Below, in pieces: positions 8,786 to 17,946 of a stretch of DNA of 44,790 nucleotides (the stretch's first letter is position 1; each line of letters opens with the position of its first letter). The stretch is from Gallionella sp. (GTDB taxonomy: Bacteria > Pseudomonadota > Gammaproteobacteria > Burkholderiales > Gallionellaceae): assembly GCA_028688275.1 (NCBI GenBank), contig JAQTYN010000023.1, positions 1 to 44,790 of the forward strand, written 5' to 3'. The notes under the pieces are model-generated. The model searched no databases. It was not told where the DNA came from and saw only the letters and a list, made by a program, of their open reading frames with translations. The translations under genes and the position numbers were made by a program.

Positions 8786-9883
8786 TTATTTTGCAATCAC
8801 TTGTTTTGCTTCTTTTTCCACGTAGTTCACTTCAACACGACGGTTCAAAGCACGACCAGCCTTAGTTTTATTGTCGCCAACTGGATTTTCCATGCCTTTA
8901 CCAGCTGCAGTCAGGCGTTTTGCATCAACACCCTTTTTAACCAACAAAGCTTTAACGGCATTCGCACGTTTTTCAGACAACTTTTTGTTCAGTTTGGCAG
9001 AGCCAACGTTGTCGGTATAACCTGTGACTGTGAATTGAGCATCTGGATTTTGTTTTGCGAAATCCACTACTGGAGCCACTTTAGCATTTGCAGTTGGCTT
9101 CAATTTAGCTGAACCAGTCGCAAAACTCGCACCTTCGATCGTGACAGGTTTGTCAGTGAAGATCGTTTTCATCTTCACTTCTTCCTTTTTCACGACGGGA
9201 GCTGGTGCAACAACTGGTGCTGGTGCAGGCTTTTGGACAACAGGTGCAACATAAGCTGGTGCTGGTTTATGAACTACTGGCGCAACAACTGGTGCAGCCA
9301 CTACAGCAGCAGGTGGAGTACCAAAGTAATAATTCAAACCAATTGTGAAATTATCATTATTAAGTGTTGCTGCATTTGCTTTGCTGCCAGTACGAGTGTA
9401 TTCGCCAGTTACGCTCCAGTTTGGTGCAAATTTATACTCCAAACCCAAACCTAAGTGCAAGTGATTAGTATATTTAAAGGAAGCATTTGGGTAAGCCATA
9501 GTACCAGTTGTTCGATCCAAACCTACCTTCGCGTAAGGCATCCAGCTTCCAGTTGGCAAACCTAATTTCAGATCCAACCCCATGGCTGAACTTCCATAAT
9601 TACCTTGTGAACCTGCTGGATTCGACATCACGTGTGTCGTTTTTTGATTCAAGTCAACGAAAAAATCCGCACCCAACAAGAACCCGCCCATGTCCCAGTT
9701 GTAGCCTTCTTCAAAACCGAAGGTGCTTGAATTCTTGCTTGCTGCAGCAGGTGAACCTGTGATGTTAGAGTTATTCACCCCAACTTTACCACCAATAAAC
9801 AAACCATCAAATTCACTCGCATGTGCTGCGGTCATACTGAACAATGCCACTGCAATTGCAACACTCATCGTACTTTTCTTCAT
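8786..9883 (-). CDS. OmpA-family outer-membrane protein
   Basis: Likely a major structural outer-membrane protein anchoring the outer membrane to peptidoglycan. The 365-residue product has a signal peptide (MKKSTMSVAIAVALFSMTAAHA, cleaved about residue 22) and an eight-strand-type beta-barrel domain (about 23-195) with alternating aromatic and glycine-rich strands. An Ala/Pro/Val linker (about 198-240) is followed by an OmpA peptidoglycan-binding domain (about 245-350). That domain has TVTGYTDNVGS and NKKLSEKRANAVKALLVKKG; the Asp of TD and the Arg of SEKRA are the residues known to hold diaminopimelate. I chose ATG 9883, preceded by TTGGAG. A strong terminator follows. It stands alone; no regulator is adjacent. 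Confidence 0.9.
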   Translation of the reverse strand: MKKSTMSVAIAVALFSMTAAHASEFDGLFIGGKVGVNNSNITGSPAAASKNSSTFGFEEGYNWDMGGFLLGADFFVDLNQKTTHVMSNPAGSQGNYGSSAMGLDLKLGLPTGSWMPYAKVGLDRTTGTMAYPNASFKYTNHLHLGLGLEYKFAPNWSVTGEYTRTGSKANAATLNNDNFTIGLNYYFGTPPAAVVAAPVVAPVVHKPAPAYVAPVVQKPAPAPVVAPAPVVKKEEVKMKTIFTDKPVTIEGASFATGSAKLKPTANAKVAPVVDFAKQNPDAQFTVTGYTDNVGSAKLNKKLSEKRANAVKALLVKKGVDAKRLTAAGKGMENPVGDNKTKAGRALNRRVEVNYVEKEAKQVIAK

Positions 9884-10033
9884 TTTTTTCTCCAAAATTG
9901 ATTTTTATAAAAAAGTTAAAACATAACAGCAGCTCAAAACTTGCACGGCATTTTATCTGAATTCAGGCTTACTACAATGAGATAAACTGCAAATAGACAA
10001 AAAAACAACACTCTACCCAAGGAAATTAAACAT

Positions 10034-10738
10034 CTAAACCACACCTTGCAACCATGCAGAATAAACTTTTGCCGCAACGCTGCGCAATGTTAACAAATTT
10101 TCAAACATTTGCCTTCGAATTATGGTGGCTGTTTGAACAGCTGGACTATATCGTGCTCCATATAGCTCCATCGCGCCTAACTCGCACCATGTATCAATCA
10201 TTTCCTCAGTCATTTCAATGTGACATTGCAAACCAAAGTGCTTACCAATGACATAGGCTTGGTTAGCACAGAATTCACTGGACAGCAGATGTGTCGCCCC
10301 TGCAGGCAAACTAAAGGTTTCACCATGCCAGTGAAAAGCCATAAAGGTTTTCACGTCTCCAAACCAGTGGCGAGCAACAACATCATCCGCTACTCGAACT
10401 GCCCCCCAACCGATCTCTTTAACCGAATTTTCCGAAACCGACCCGCCCAAGGCTTTCGCAATCAGCTGCCCACCCAAACAATGCCCCAGCACTGGAATGT
10501 CCCTCGATACGGCATCTCGAATCAAGGACAATTCACGCTCAATCCAAGGCAAATCATCATTAACGCTCATATTCCCCCCCATAAATACCAAACCAGAATA
10601 TGCTGATGCTGCATCAGGTATCGCATCGCCGGCATCAATGGCGATTAGCTGGAAGGGAATTTTATGTTCGTACAAAAATTCGGCGAAATAACCCGCCCCT
10701 TCATGGGCGAGGTGTCGAAAAATAGCTACGGGCTTCAT
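10034..10738 (-). CDS. Class I glutamine amidotransferase-like protein
   Basis: The 234-residue product has the GATase1 fold of GMP-synthase-like amidotransferases. The nucleophile elbow GHCLGGQL has Cys87, and the His173/Glu175 pair sits in QCHIEMTEE, completing the Cys-His-Glu triad. FHWHGETFSLPAGATHLLSS is typical of stand-alone members of this family. Such proteins hydrolyse glutamine or gamma-glutamyl compounds, but the physiological substrate of this subgroup is not settled, so I give no specific function. It starts 53 bases behind the end of rfbD on the same strand, so it may be read with the polysaccharide operon. Nothing in it suggests a role in polysaccharide synthesis. Confidence 0.8.
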   Translation of the reverse strand: MKPVAIFRHLAHEGAGYFAEFLYEHKIPFQLIAIDAGDAIPDAASAYSGLVFMGGNMSVNDDLPWIERELSLIRDAVSRDIPVLGHCLGGQLIAKALGGSVSENSVKEIGWGAVRVADDVVARHWFGDVKTFMAFHWHGETFSLPAGATHLLSSEFCANQAYVIGKHFGLQCHIEMTEEMIDTWCELGAMELYGARYSPAVQTATIIRRQMFENLLTLRSVAAKVYSAWLQGVV

Positions 10739-10791
10739 AAAGCTCTAAGTTGGTAAATGGTGATGAAAGTGCCAATCAAAAATTAAGCTGT

Positions 10792-11685
10792 CTAGCGTAA
10801 TATATCCGCTAAACACAATTCTGCAGCCTCATCCCATGCTGGCATGACAATACCGTAATCTCTATTTAATTTATCGCCTGACAAGCGTGAGTTCAATGGA
10901 CGTTTTGCAGGGAGTGGATATTCACATGTATCAATTGGGGATACTTCGGTTGTTTTAATAAGATTATCATGCTTTTTCGCGTAATCTATAATCAAACTGG
11001 CAAAACCGTGCCAACTCGTTTCACCTGCTGCCGATAAGTTATAAATACCAGATAGGAATTTGGATTGATCACGTTTTGCTAGGGCTTTCACCGCCATATC
11101 TGCAGTGGCTTCAGCAATAAAACGCGCCCAAGTTGGTGCGCCGATTTGATCGCCGACGATACGCAAAGAGACGCGCTCTTTGGCTAAGCGCAACATCGTC
11201 TTCATAAAATTTTGACCACGTGCTGCATAGACCCACGTGGTGCGCAAAATCAAATAATCACCACCGACTGCTTGAATTGCCAACTCTCCAGCAAGTTTTG
11301 AACGTCCGTAAGCATTCAACGGGCAAGGCGCATCTGCTTCTAAATAGGGAGTCGTTGCACCGCCATCAAATACATAATCAGTGGAGTAATGAATGAATAG
11401 TGCGCCCACTTCCTGGGCTGCCGTTGCAATTTCACCAACAGCCAGCGCATTGATTTGATGAGCAATACTCTCCTCTACTTCTGCCTTATCGACCGCAGTA
11501 TAAGCCGCTGCATTGACGATCAAATTCGGGCGATTTTGTTGTATCCATACCAATAACGACTGAGTATCCAACAAATTAGCCTGCTCTCTGCCCAAGGCTA
11601 CTACGTCACCACACAAGGCCATGCTGCGCTGCAACTCCCAGCCCACTTGTCCATTCTTACCAAGAATCAGAATTTTTGGGCGCAT
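10792..11685 (-). CDS. rfbD: dTDP-4-dehydrorhamnose reductase
   Basis: RfbD (RmlD) reduces dTDP-4-keto-L-rhamnose to dTDP-L-rhamnose with NAD(P)H, the last step of the pathway. The 297-residue SDR-fold protein shows the nucleotide motif GKNGQVGWEL near its start, YSTDYVFDG, and the catalytic YGRSK (YxxxK). The start ATG 11685 overlaps the rfbC stop by one base (TAATG), which fixes it; the frame extends four codons further upstream but without support. The order rfbB-A-C-D with overlapping ends shows one tightly coupled unit. Confidence 0.95.
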   Translation of the reverse strand: MRPKILILGKNGQVGWELQRSMALCGDVVALGREQANLLDTQSLLVWIQQNRPNLIVNAAAYTAVDKAEVEESIAHQINALAVGEIATAAQEVGALFIHYSTDYVFDGGATTPYLEADAPCPLNAYGRSKLAGELAIQAVGGDYLILRTTWVYAARGQNFMKTMLRLAKERVSLRIVGDQIGAPTWARFIAEATADMAVKALAKRDQSKFLSGIYNLSAAGETSWHGFASLIIDYAKKHDNLIKTTEVSPIDTCEYPLPAKRPLNSRLSGDKLNRDYGIVMPAWDEAAELCLADILR

Positions 11686-12230
11686 TATGCAAAACACTCC
11701 GCATCCGCTAGCAACTTCCCTTGCTGATCTTTACCAGATAATTGCGGTTTGCAATCTAGCTTCCAATCAATTGCTAGTGCAGGATCATTCCACAAAATAC
11801 TACGCTCGTGAGCAGGATACCAATAATCCGTTGTTTTATAAAGAAATTCTGCGGTTTCGGATAGAACAACAAAGCCATGAGCAAAACCAGGTGGTATCCA
11901 GAGCATACGCTTGTTTTCGGCAGATAATTCCACGCCCACATGATGTCCGAACGTTGATGAACTTTTACGAATATCGACAGCCACATCGAAAACGCGCCCC
12001 TGCGTGGCACGCACCAACTTACCTTGAGGATGTTGAATTTGATAATGTAAGCCACGTAGAACACCGTGAGCTGATTTTGAATGATTGTCCTGCACAAAAT
12101 CAGCACTTACACCTGTCAAGTTGGCAAATTGTTTTTGATTAAAACTTTCATAAAAAAAACCGCGTTCGTCACCATAAACCGTGGGTTCAATGATAAGCAA
12201 ATCAGGGATGGCGGTGACAACGAGTTTCAT
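11685..12230 (-). CDS. rfbC: dTDP-4-dehydrorhamnose 3,5-epimerase
   Basis: RfbC (RmlC) epimerises dTDP-4-keto-6-deoxy-D-glucose at C3 and C5. The 181-residue cupin-fold protein is of usual length. It shows [28 protein letters not shown] (catalytic His in GLHYQ), [14 protein letters not shown], and the Tyr-containing FLYKTTDYW. Start and rfbA stop overlap as ATGA, indicating coupled translation. It supplies the substrate for RfbD immediately downstream. Confidence 0.96.
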   Translation of the reverse strand: MKLVVTAIPDLLIIEPTVYGDERGFFYESFNQKQFANLTGVSADFVQDNHSKSAHGVLRGLHYQIQHPQGKLVRATQGRVFDVAVDIRKSSSTFGHHVGVELSAENKRMLWIPPGFAHGFVVLSETAEFLYKTTDYWYPAHERSILWNDPALAIDWKLDCKPQLSGKDQQGKLLADAECFA

Positions 12231-13105
12231 TTTCGCAATGTTTCTTTCAAGATACGTTTCAGATATTGTCCGTAGCCATTTTTCGCAAGTGGAACAATCA
12301 GCTTTTCCAATTGTTGTGTGGTGATGTAGCCACTGTTATAAGCAATTTCCTCAGGGCACGCTATTTTCAATCCTTGACGTTTTTCCAGTGTTTCAATAAA
12401 TAATGAAGCTTCAAGCAAAGATTCGTGTGTACCCGTATCTAGCCAAGCATAACCTCGTCCCATTACTTGCACGTCCAACTGCGCCCTCTCTAAATAGATT
12501 TGGTTTACAGTCGTAATTTCCAATTCACCTCGTTCAGATGGTTGAATGGATTTAGCTATCTCAACTACCTGATTATCATAAAAATACAATCCAGTAACGG
12601 CGTAGTTAGACTTCGGCTCAACGGGCTTCTCTTCTAAACTCATCGCTTGTCCTGCCGCATTAAATTCAACAACACCGTAGCGTTCTGGATCGTGAACGTG
12701 ATAAGCAAACACTGTCCCACCATTTGGCTTTGAAGCTGCACTCTTCAATATAGTCTCGAATCCATGACCGTAAAAAATGTTGTCACCCAACACTAACGCA
12801 CAGGAGTCATCACCAATAAATTCTTCTCCAATGATAAAAGCTTGCGCCAAACCATCGGGCGAAGGTTGCACCGCATAAGACAACTTTATGCCCCATTGGG
12901 AACCGTCACCCAATAATTGTTCGAAGCGTGGCGTATCTTGGGGCGTGGAAATTACCAAAATGTCACGTATCCCCGCCAACATCAGCGTGGTCAATGGATA
13001 GTAAATCATCGGTTTGTCGTAAACAGGTAAAAGCTGCTTAGACACCGCTTGTGTGACGGGATACAACCGCGTGCCAGAACCGCCCGCTAAAATAATGCCC
13101 TTCAT
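12227..13105 (-). CDS. rfbA: Glucose-1-phosphate thymidylyltransferase
   Basis: RfbA (RmlA) joins dTTP and glucose-1-phosphate to give dTDP-glucose. The 292-residue protein starts [18 protein letters not shown] and continues [17 protein letters not shown], the nucleotidyltransferase signature with catalytic Lys. [12 protein letters not shown] and [19 protein letters not shown] are further family blocks. It overlaps rfbB upstream and rfbC downstream by ATGA. Its product, after RfbB, could feed both rhamnose synthesis (RfbC/D) and the 4-amino sugar branch suggested by the aminotransferase at 26128-27303. Confidence 0.96.
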   Translation of the reverse strand: MKGIILAGGSGTRLYPVTQAVSKQLLPVYDKPMIYYPLTTLMLAGIRDILVISTPQDTPRFEQLLGDGSQWGIKLSYAVQPSPDGLAQAFIIGEEFIGDDSCALVLGDNIFYGHGFETILKSAASKPNGGTVFAYHVHDPERYGVVEFNAAGQAMSLEEKPVEPKSNYAVTGLYFYDNQVVEIAKSIQPSERGELEITTVNQIYLERAQLDVQVMGRGYAWLDTGTHESLLEASLFIETLEKRQGLKIACPEEIAYNSGYITTQQLEKLIVPLAKNGYGQYLKRILKETLRK

Positions 13106-14169
13106 ATTGCACCTCGTGCGTTATAGTTTTGTTGCACCCAATGTTGATATTCACCACTGATGACACCATTCACCCATTCTGTATTCAACAAATACCATTC
13201 AACTGTTTTGCGCAGCCCTGTTTCAAAGGTTTCTTGCGGCTTCCAGCCTAAGTCACGCTCAATTTTACTGGCATCAATCGCGTAGCGCTGGTCATGACCA
13301 GGGCGATCTTGCACATAGGTAATCAATTGCGCATGGGGTGCACCTTGTGGATGTAACTCATCCAAAATCGTGCAAATGGCTTGCACCACCTCCAAGTTGG
13401 TTTTTTCATTCCAACCGCCTATATTGTAGGTTTCCCCCAATTGCCCACGTTCCAACACCAAGCGCAATGCACGTGCATGATCATCGACATATAACCAATC
13501 ACGCACATTATCCCCTTTACCATAAATAGGCAGCGGCTTACCCGCCACGGCATTCAAAATAACCAATGGAATCAGTTTTTCAGGAAAATGGTGTGAGCCA
13601 TAGTTGTTCGAGCAATTGGTGGTCACCACGGGGAAGCCATAGGTATGATGCCAAGCACGCACCAAATGGTCAGAAGAAGCCTTGCTGGCTGAATAGGGCG
13701 AGTTAGGCTGATAAGCAGTTTCTTCGGTAAAAAAGCCCTCATCGCCCAATGTACCATACACTTCATCCGTAGAAATGTGATGGAAGCGAAATGCCGCTTT
13801 ACGTTCAGCATCCAATCCATTCCAGTACTGACGCGCTGCTTCCAACAGGGTATAGGTACCCACAATATTGGTTTGAATAAATGCTGCGGGTCCAGTAATC
13901 GAGCGATCCACATGTGATTCTGCCGCCAAATGCATCACCGCATCAGGTTTATGTTGCGCAAACACGCGAGCAACTTCCACTGCGTCACATATATCCACTT
14001 GTTCAAAGTGATAACGTGGATTATCAGAAATAGTCGCCAAAGAGGCCAAATTACCCGCGTAGGTTAATTTATCAACATTAACAACTTGATGCGTGGTGTC
14101 TTGAATAAACTGACGAACGACAGCCGAGCCGATAAACCCAGCTCCGCCTGTGATGAGAATAGTTTTCAT
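13102..14169 (-). CDS. rfbB: dTDP-glucose 4,6-dehydratase
   Basis: RfbB (RmlB) converts dTDP-glucose to dTDP-4-keto-6-deoxyglucose. The 355-residue extended SDR protein has the Rossmann motif [11 protein letters not shown] at the N-terminus, [12 protein letters not shown], the HISTDEVYG segment carrying the active-site Thr-Asp-Glu, and the [12 protein letters not shown] catalytic Tyr-Lys. It overlaps rfbA by ATGA. The upstream gap to the sugar transferase is 96 AT-rich bases, in which several TATAAT-like strings occur without a clear -35; a secondary promoter there is possible but not shown. Confidence 0.96.
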   Translation of the reverse strand: MKTILITGGAGFIGSAVVRQFIQDTTHQVVNVDKLTYAGNLASLATISDNPRYHFEQVDICDAVEVARVFAQHKPDAVMHLAAESHVDRSITGPAAFIQTNIVGTYTLLEAARQYWNGLDAERKAAFRFHHISTDEVYGTLGDEGFFTEETAYQPNSPYSASKASSDHLVRAWHHTYGFPVVTTNCSNNYGSHHFPEKLIPLVILNAVAGKPLPIYGKGDNVRDWLYVDDHARALRLVLERGQLGETYNIGGWNEKTNLEVVQAICTILDELHPQGAPHAQLITYVQDRPGHDQRYAIDASKIERDLGWKPQETFETGLRKTVEWYLLNTEWVNGVISGEYQHWVQQNYNARGAI

Positions 14170-14265
14170 GGATAAAAAATATTTCTATAAAGATATTAAT
14201 TAATAAAATGCCTAAATATTAGGGCTTAACACGTTGGACTGATGGTTTTGGAGATGAAAAAACGA

Positions 14266-14937
14266 TCAATGCACATCTCGACGCAAGACTACTCCAACGA
14301 ACGTCCACCATAATATTTTAACGTCCAGCAGAAATGATCTACTTTGAATATAACCCAGATCCATCTGGATAGTTTCCTCTTTAGTCAATGAGTCGCGTCC
14401 AGAGCACTTAGATAAACAAGTAATTCCAGGCTTTACGGAAAGGTATTCTTCAGCATACCGACCATAGAGCCCCATCACATCAGGCACTTCGGGACGTGGA
14501 CCTACTAATGACATATCCCCTAAAACCACATTGATAAAATTTGGCATCTCATCAATGCTTGTTCGTCTAGTATATCGACCAATGCGCGTAACCCGAGGAT
14601 CATCCTCATAATGAAAATGAAAATTCAAACCGCCATGTCCTGAATAATCATACAACTCAGGAAAGCGTTCCTTCGCGTCTACATACATCCCTCTAAGCTT
14701 AATTATCCAAAAGGGTTTACCACGCAATCCAATTCTTTTCTGTACAAAGAAAGGATTCCCAGGTGAGTCCAATCTAATTATCAATGCCGCAATAAGAAAA
14801 ATTGGAGCTGCTATCAAGAGAAGAGGTATACCAAAAATCAGATCTAGCATTCGCTTTGAGATTAAATATCCCCAATTTGTGTTCGTATTATTTTTTTTAA
14901 TCATTTGTAAATCGCAATTGAAACCTATTAAAAGCAC
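14266..14937 (-). CDS. Initiating phosphoglycosyl transferase (bacterial sugar transferase, PglC-like)
   Basis: Such enzymes transfer a sugar-1-phosphate to undecaprenyl phosphate, the first step of repeat-unit assembly, at the inner membrane. The 223-residue protein is the short form. One hydrophobic helix (about 33-55, with the DLIFGIPLLL start of the re-entrant helix) is followed by the cytosolic domain with NPFFVQKRIGLRGKPFWIIKLR. The Asp-Glu catalytic pair is in SIDEMPN (129-130), followed by GDMSLVGPRPE. It lacks the extra membrane helices of WcaJ/WbaP proteins. The GTG at 14937, with AGG five bases before it, overlaps the epimerase stop; ATG 14904 is a second option. The sugar cannot be told from sequence. 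Confidence 0.9.
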   Translation of the reverse strand: MLLIGFNCDLQMIKKNNTNTNWGYLISKRMLDLIFGIPLLLIAAPIFLIAALIIRLDSPGNPFFVQKRIGLRGKPFWIIKLRGMYVDAKERFPELYDYSGHGGLNFHFHYEDDPRVTRIGRYTRRTSIDEMPNFINVVLGDMSLVGPRPEVPDVMGLYGRYAEEYLSVKPGITCLSKCSGRDSLTKEETIQMDLGYIQSRSFLLDVKILWWTFVGVVLRRDVH

Positions 14938-15860
14938 CCCGACCTAAGATGCGCTCGCATCCACACGCTTGTTTCAACTAACCCATCAATAAAGTTAATC
15001 TGCGGTTGCCAGTCATACTCAAGTTTGATTCTGGAGCAATCTAAATAGAGTGCTGGCACATCAAATCCTCGACCTGGCGAATAGTTCACTTTAGCTTGTA
15101 CGCCCGTTGCTTCTTGCAACACGGAGAGCAACTCATTAATACTCGTTCCTACTCCACTACCAACATTGTAAACCCCCACCGACTCAGAACTTATCACAGC
15201 CGTACACGCGCGCGCGAAATCTGCCGCATGTATGTAGTCCCTGACAACCGAGCCATCCCCCCATACCGATATTTCTTCACCCTTCAATAATTTATTCATA
15301 AATACTGTCACGGCACCCTGCTTACCACGAGGGTCTTGCCGCGCACCATATGGATTTGAAAGACGAAGTACCGTGTACTTTAAACCATGCAAAACATGAA
15401 ATAAGTGAAGATAGTGCTCAATCGCTAATTTTGATATCCCATATGAGCACATAGGAAGCGTAGCATGATCCTCAGCAATCGGCATCTGTTTGGGAATTCC
15501 ATAAACAGTCCCTCCAGATGACACATAGATGACTTTCTTAACAGCATATTTAACACACATCTCAAATAATGCGATTGATTCAATTAGGTTTGATTGAACA
15601 TCAAAAATCGGATCATCATTCGAGGTTTGGGGGACGGTACTCGAAATCAAATGAACAACAATATCCACCCCACGCTTCAAAACTTGCTCCAACTCACCTC
15701 GATTACCAAAGTCAGCTTGAATAAATTCTACGTTTCTATGTTGCGCCCTAAATCGCTCAGGGGTTCTATCCAACGAAATTATGTTGTGACCCGCCGCATA
15801 CAACTCATCCACCACATAGGAACCCAGGAATCCACTTCCCCCCAGCACTAGAACTATCAT
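14928..15860 (-). CDS. NAD-dependent nucleotide-sugar epimerase/dehydratase
   Basis: A 310-residue extended SDR enzyme, most like UDP-hexose 4-epimerases. It has the NAD motif GGSGFLGSYV (7-16), IYVSSGGTVYG with Thr118, and the catalytic YGISK (Tyr140, Lys144); RLSNPYGARQDP and a C-terminal substrate domain follow. Its role is probably to make UDP-galactose, UDP-GalNAc or a related donor for the repeat unit; the exact substrate is not decidable here. ATG 15860 is preceded by the strong site GGGAGG and fits the Rossmann start. It sits 12 bases behind the GT2 gene and overlaps the phosphoglycosyl transferase, whose lipid-linked sugar could be its product. Confidence 0.82.
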   Translation of the reverse strand: MIVLVLGGSGFLGSYVVDELYAAGHNIISLDRTPERFRAQHRNVEFIQADFGNRGELEQVLKRGVDIVVHLISSTVPQTSNDDPIFDVQSNLIESIALFEMCVKYAVKKVIYVSSGGTVYGIPKQMPIAEDHATLPMCSYGISKLAIEHYLHLFHVLHGLKYTVLRLSNPYGARQDPRGKQGAVTVFMNKLLKGEEISVWGDGSVVRDYIHAADFARACTAVISSESVGVYNVGSGVGTSINELLSVLQEATGVQAKVNYSPGRGFDVPALYLDCSRIKLEYDWQPQINFIDGLVETSVWMRAHLRSGCF

Positions 15861-15872
15861 CTCCCCTCCCAA

Positions 15873-16817
15873 TTACTCTGTTAAACAGCGCTCATCGGAA
15901 CGCAACCAAAAGGATTTATTAGTAGACATTTTTAACTTAATGCTGAGCGGTACATAAGTATAACTTCTTCCTACACGATACCCAAGCCATCTAGTAAAAT
16001 TTCGAATCAGAACCCTTAGCAAAGGAATCGATACACTTTCTTGTTTGAGATAGTCGTATTCAGAGCGTACAAACTTCATACCCTCACCCTCTGCTTTCCC
16101 CAAGAAATCCATATACCACTGGTTCATACTGTGAAAAGCACCGACATCAAAATAGCGACAAAAATCCTGCTTTAGCGAATAATCATGGGAATGCACAACC
16201 CGTGCTTGAGGAACATAGGCCACTTGCCACTGATTTTTCAAAAGCTTGGCAGCTGCAATACTATCTTCAGCAAACAATGTGTTTTCGTCAAAAAAATTAA
16301 TGCCCTCCATCGCCTTACGTCGATAAGCTGCAAATGAATCGGAGCAAAATGCAGTCTTTATTCCGAGTCGCGGCACATCGTCAATACTTCTTAGGATCAC
16401 ATCTTCCCCTGAAGGATAGTTGTACGTTCGCGCATGCCTAGCAAAATTACCTGCCTTAGCATCTGCCATCTGCCGCCCATAGACTAAGCCACAACGAGGA
16501 TTATCCACCAAACCTTGAACCAAGTTTTGTATGGCAGTGACATCAACTGGTATTGCATCTTGCGTCATAAAAATAATTATATCGGCAGAAGACATCTTGA
16601 ATGCAAGATTCCTTGTACCACCGTGATCAAAATCCTTACGATTCACGCGCACAACTTTGTCAGTCAAAGCGCGATACACGTCTACAGTACCATCACTCGA
16701 TTCCGAATCTAATATTATAACTTCGTCTGGCTGCAAACGCTGTTTCTTTAACGCAGCTACCATTTGCAAAGCAAAATTACCAGCGTTTAGCGTAGGAATA
16801 CATAGGGCAACTCTCAT
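15873..16817 (-). CDS. Family 2 glycosyltransferase, rhamnosyltransferase-like
   Basis: A 314-residue GT-A enzyme. The N-terminal domain reads CIPTLNAGNFALQMVAAL, followed by LDSESSDGT and HGGTRNLAF. The nucleotide-sugar site is FMTQDAIP, a variant characteristic of dTDP-rhamnosyl transferases of O-antigen and capsule clusters (RfbN/WbbL-like). The C-terminal part (about 200-314) has HSHDYSLKQDFCRYFDVGAFH, also seen in that group. With rfbBACD in the same operon, transfer of L-rhamnose is the natural inference, though not proof. Start ATG 16817 overlaps the GT4 stop as ATGA. Confidence 0.85.
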   Translation of the reverse strand: MRVALCIPTLNAGNFALQMVAALKKQRLQPDEVIILDSESSDGTVDVYRALTDKVVRVNRKDFDHGGTRNLAFKMSSADIIIFMTQDAIPVDVTAIQNLVQGLVDNPRCGLVYGRQMADAKAGNFARHARTYNYPSGEDVILRSIDDVPRLGIKTAFCSDSFAAYRRKAMEGINFFDENTLFAEDSIAAAKLLKNQWQVAYVPQARVVHSHDYSLKQDFCRYFDVGAFHSMNQWYMDFLGKAEGEGMKFVRSEYDYLKQESVSIPLLRVLIRNFTRWLGYRVGRSYTYVPLSIKLKMSTNKSFWLRSDERCLTE

Positions 16818-17920
16818 ACAACATCCTTAATTGATTTACCATAAACAAGATGATTGTAGATAACGATCAAATTGTTTTGACATTCACTCTCCGATGGGAC
16901 GCTTGCTGGCGCGGTAGCTGAGTAGCTAACTTGCAATACATCAACGAGTGAGTCGATAGAATACGGATCGCAGATACCAACACCTTTTGGCAGGAACTCA
17001 TGGTGCAAAGCGTACTTCGTGGTTACTAAAGGACATTTATTTGCCAACCCCTCCACATCAACAATAGGAGATACTTCTACATAACTTGGATTAACCAAAA
17101 GTTTTGCTCTTCTATAATGTTGTTGCAACTCTGCACGAGTAACACCTTGAATTAACTCAATTCCCTCATTCTCTTTCACCAACTTTAAAATCAATTGAAA
17201 ATATGACTTCTCATTGGGATTAGCCTTACCAATTAAGCGTAATCTTCGTTTACTAGCAATCGCAGCATGCACTAACGAAAGTGGATTTTTTCTGACTTCC
17301 ATTCTACCTACAAAAAGAATATCGGTTTCATGACAATCCAAACTAGTCACTGAATCGTCCTGTTCCATAGCGGGATTTGGTACAACAAAGCATTTTGAGT
17401 GGATACCACTTACCCCAAAATCTTTTTCAATATAAGATTCTTCAGCATTAGCTTGTAAAAGAATCCCACTCGCGTTTTCAATTATCCACTTGGCTCGACC
17501 TAACCAAGAAACACTTAAAACACTCTTATCAAATGAGCGAGTCAAGCCCATACGAACAAACTCTTTAAAATACTCAGCATGTCGGGTATTCCGCCCCAGA
17601 GCAGACGAATAAAACATTCTTCCTAACGATCCAACGCCAATGGCGTCAACTCGAAACTTCTCGACCCACTCCCACGGGTGATGAAGAGATGTAATTGCAT
17701 ATTTCCTATTTTGCAATACTGCTTTTTTTAACTTAGGGTAAATTTCCAATGGACGATCAATATTAAATGCATGATAAAAATCCGCTTCAACAAATGGTCT
17801 CTTATCAACCCAGAAATCAACTTCCCAACCAGAGGCTCTCATCATATTTGCATATAATTCGCACAGGACAGTATCACCACCCCTCTTCGTGAACATATCA
17901 TCACGAGCAACAAAACACAT
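16814..17920 (-). CDS. Family 4 (group 1) glycosyltransferase
   Basis: About 368 residues with the GT-B fold. The N-terminal half has RGGDTVLCELYANMMRASGWEV. The C-terminal donor domain has DILFVGRMEVRKNPLSLVHAA and VNPSYVEVSPIVDVEGLANKCPLV, where the E-x7-E type region binds the nucleotide sugar. It adds a sugar to the lipid-linked repeat unit on the cytosolic side; donor and acceptor are unknown. I prefer ATG 17920 (MCFVARDD), with GAG five bases upstream, over the GTG two codons earlier. It is 26 bases behind the polymerase gene and coupled (ATGA) to the next GT. Confidence 0.85.
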   Translation of the reverse strand: MCFVARDDMFTKRGGDTVLCELYANMMRASGWEVDFWVDKRPFVEADFYHAFNIDRPLEIYPKLKKAVLQNRKYAITSLHHPWEWVEKFRVDAIGVGSLGRMFYSSALGRNTRHAEYFKEFVRMGLTRSFDKSVLSVSWLGRAKWIIENASGILLQANAEESYIEKDFGVSGIHSKCFVVPNPAMEQDDSVTSLDCHETDILFVGRMEVRKNPLSLVHAAIASKRRLRLIGKANPNEKSYFQLILKLVKENEGIELIQGVTRAELQQHYRRAKLLVNPSYVEVSPIVDVEGLANKCPLVTTKYALHHEFLPKGVGICDPYSIDSLVDVLQVSYSATAPASVPSESECQNNLIVIYNHLVYGKSIKDVV

Positions 17921-17946
17921 TTTCACTCTATAGCACCCATTTTATC

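Noticed and set aside
14205..14230. CCTAAATATTAGG palindrome before rfbB as a terminator
   Set aside because: The stem is only five A/T-rich pairs with no following U run; too weak to call.
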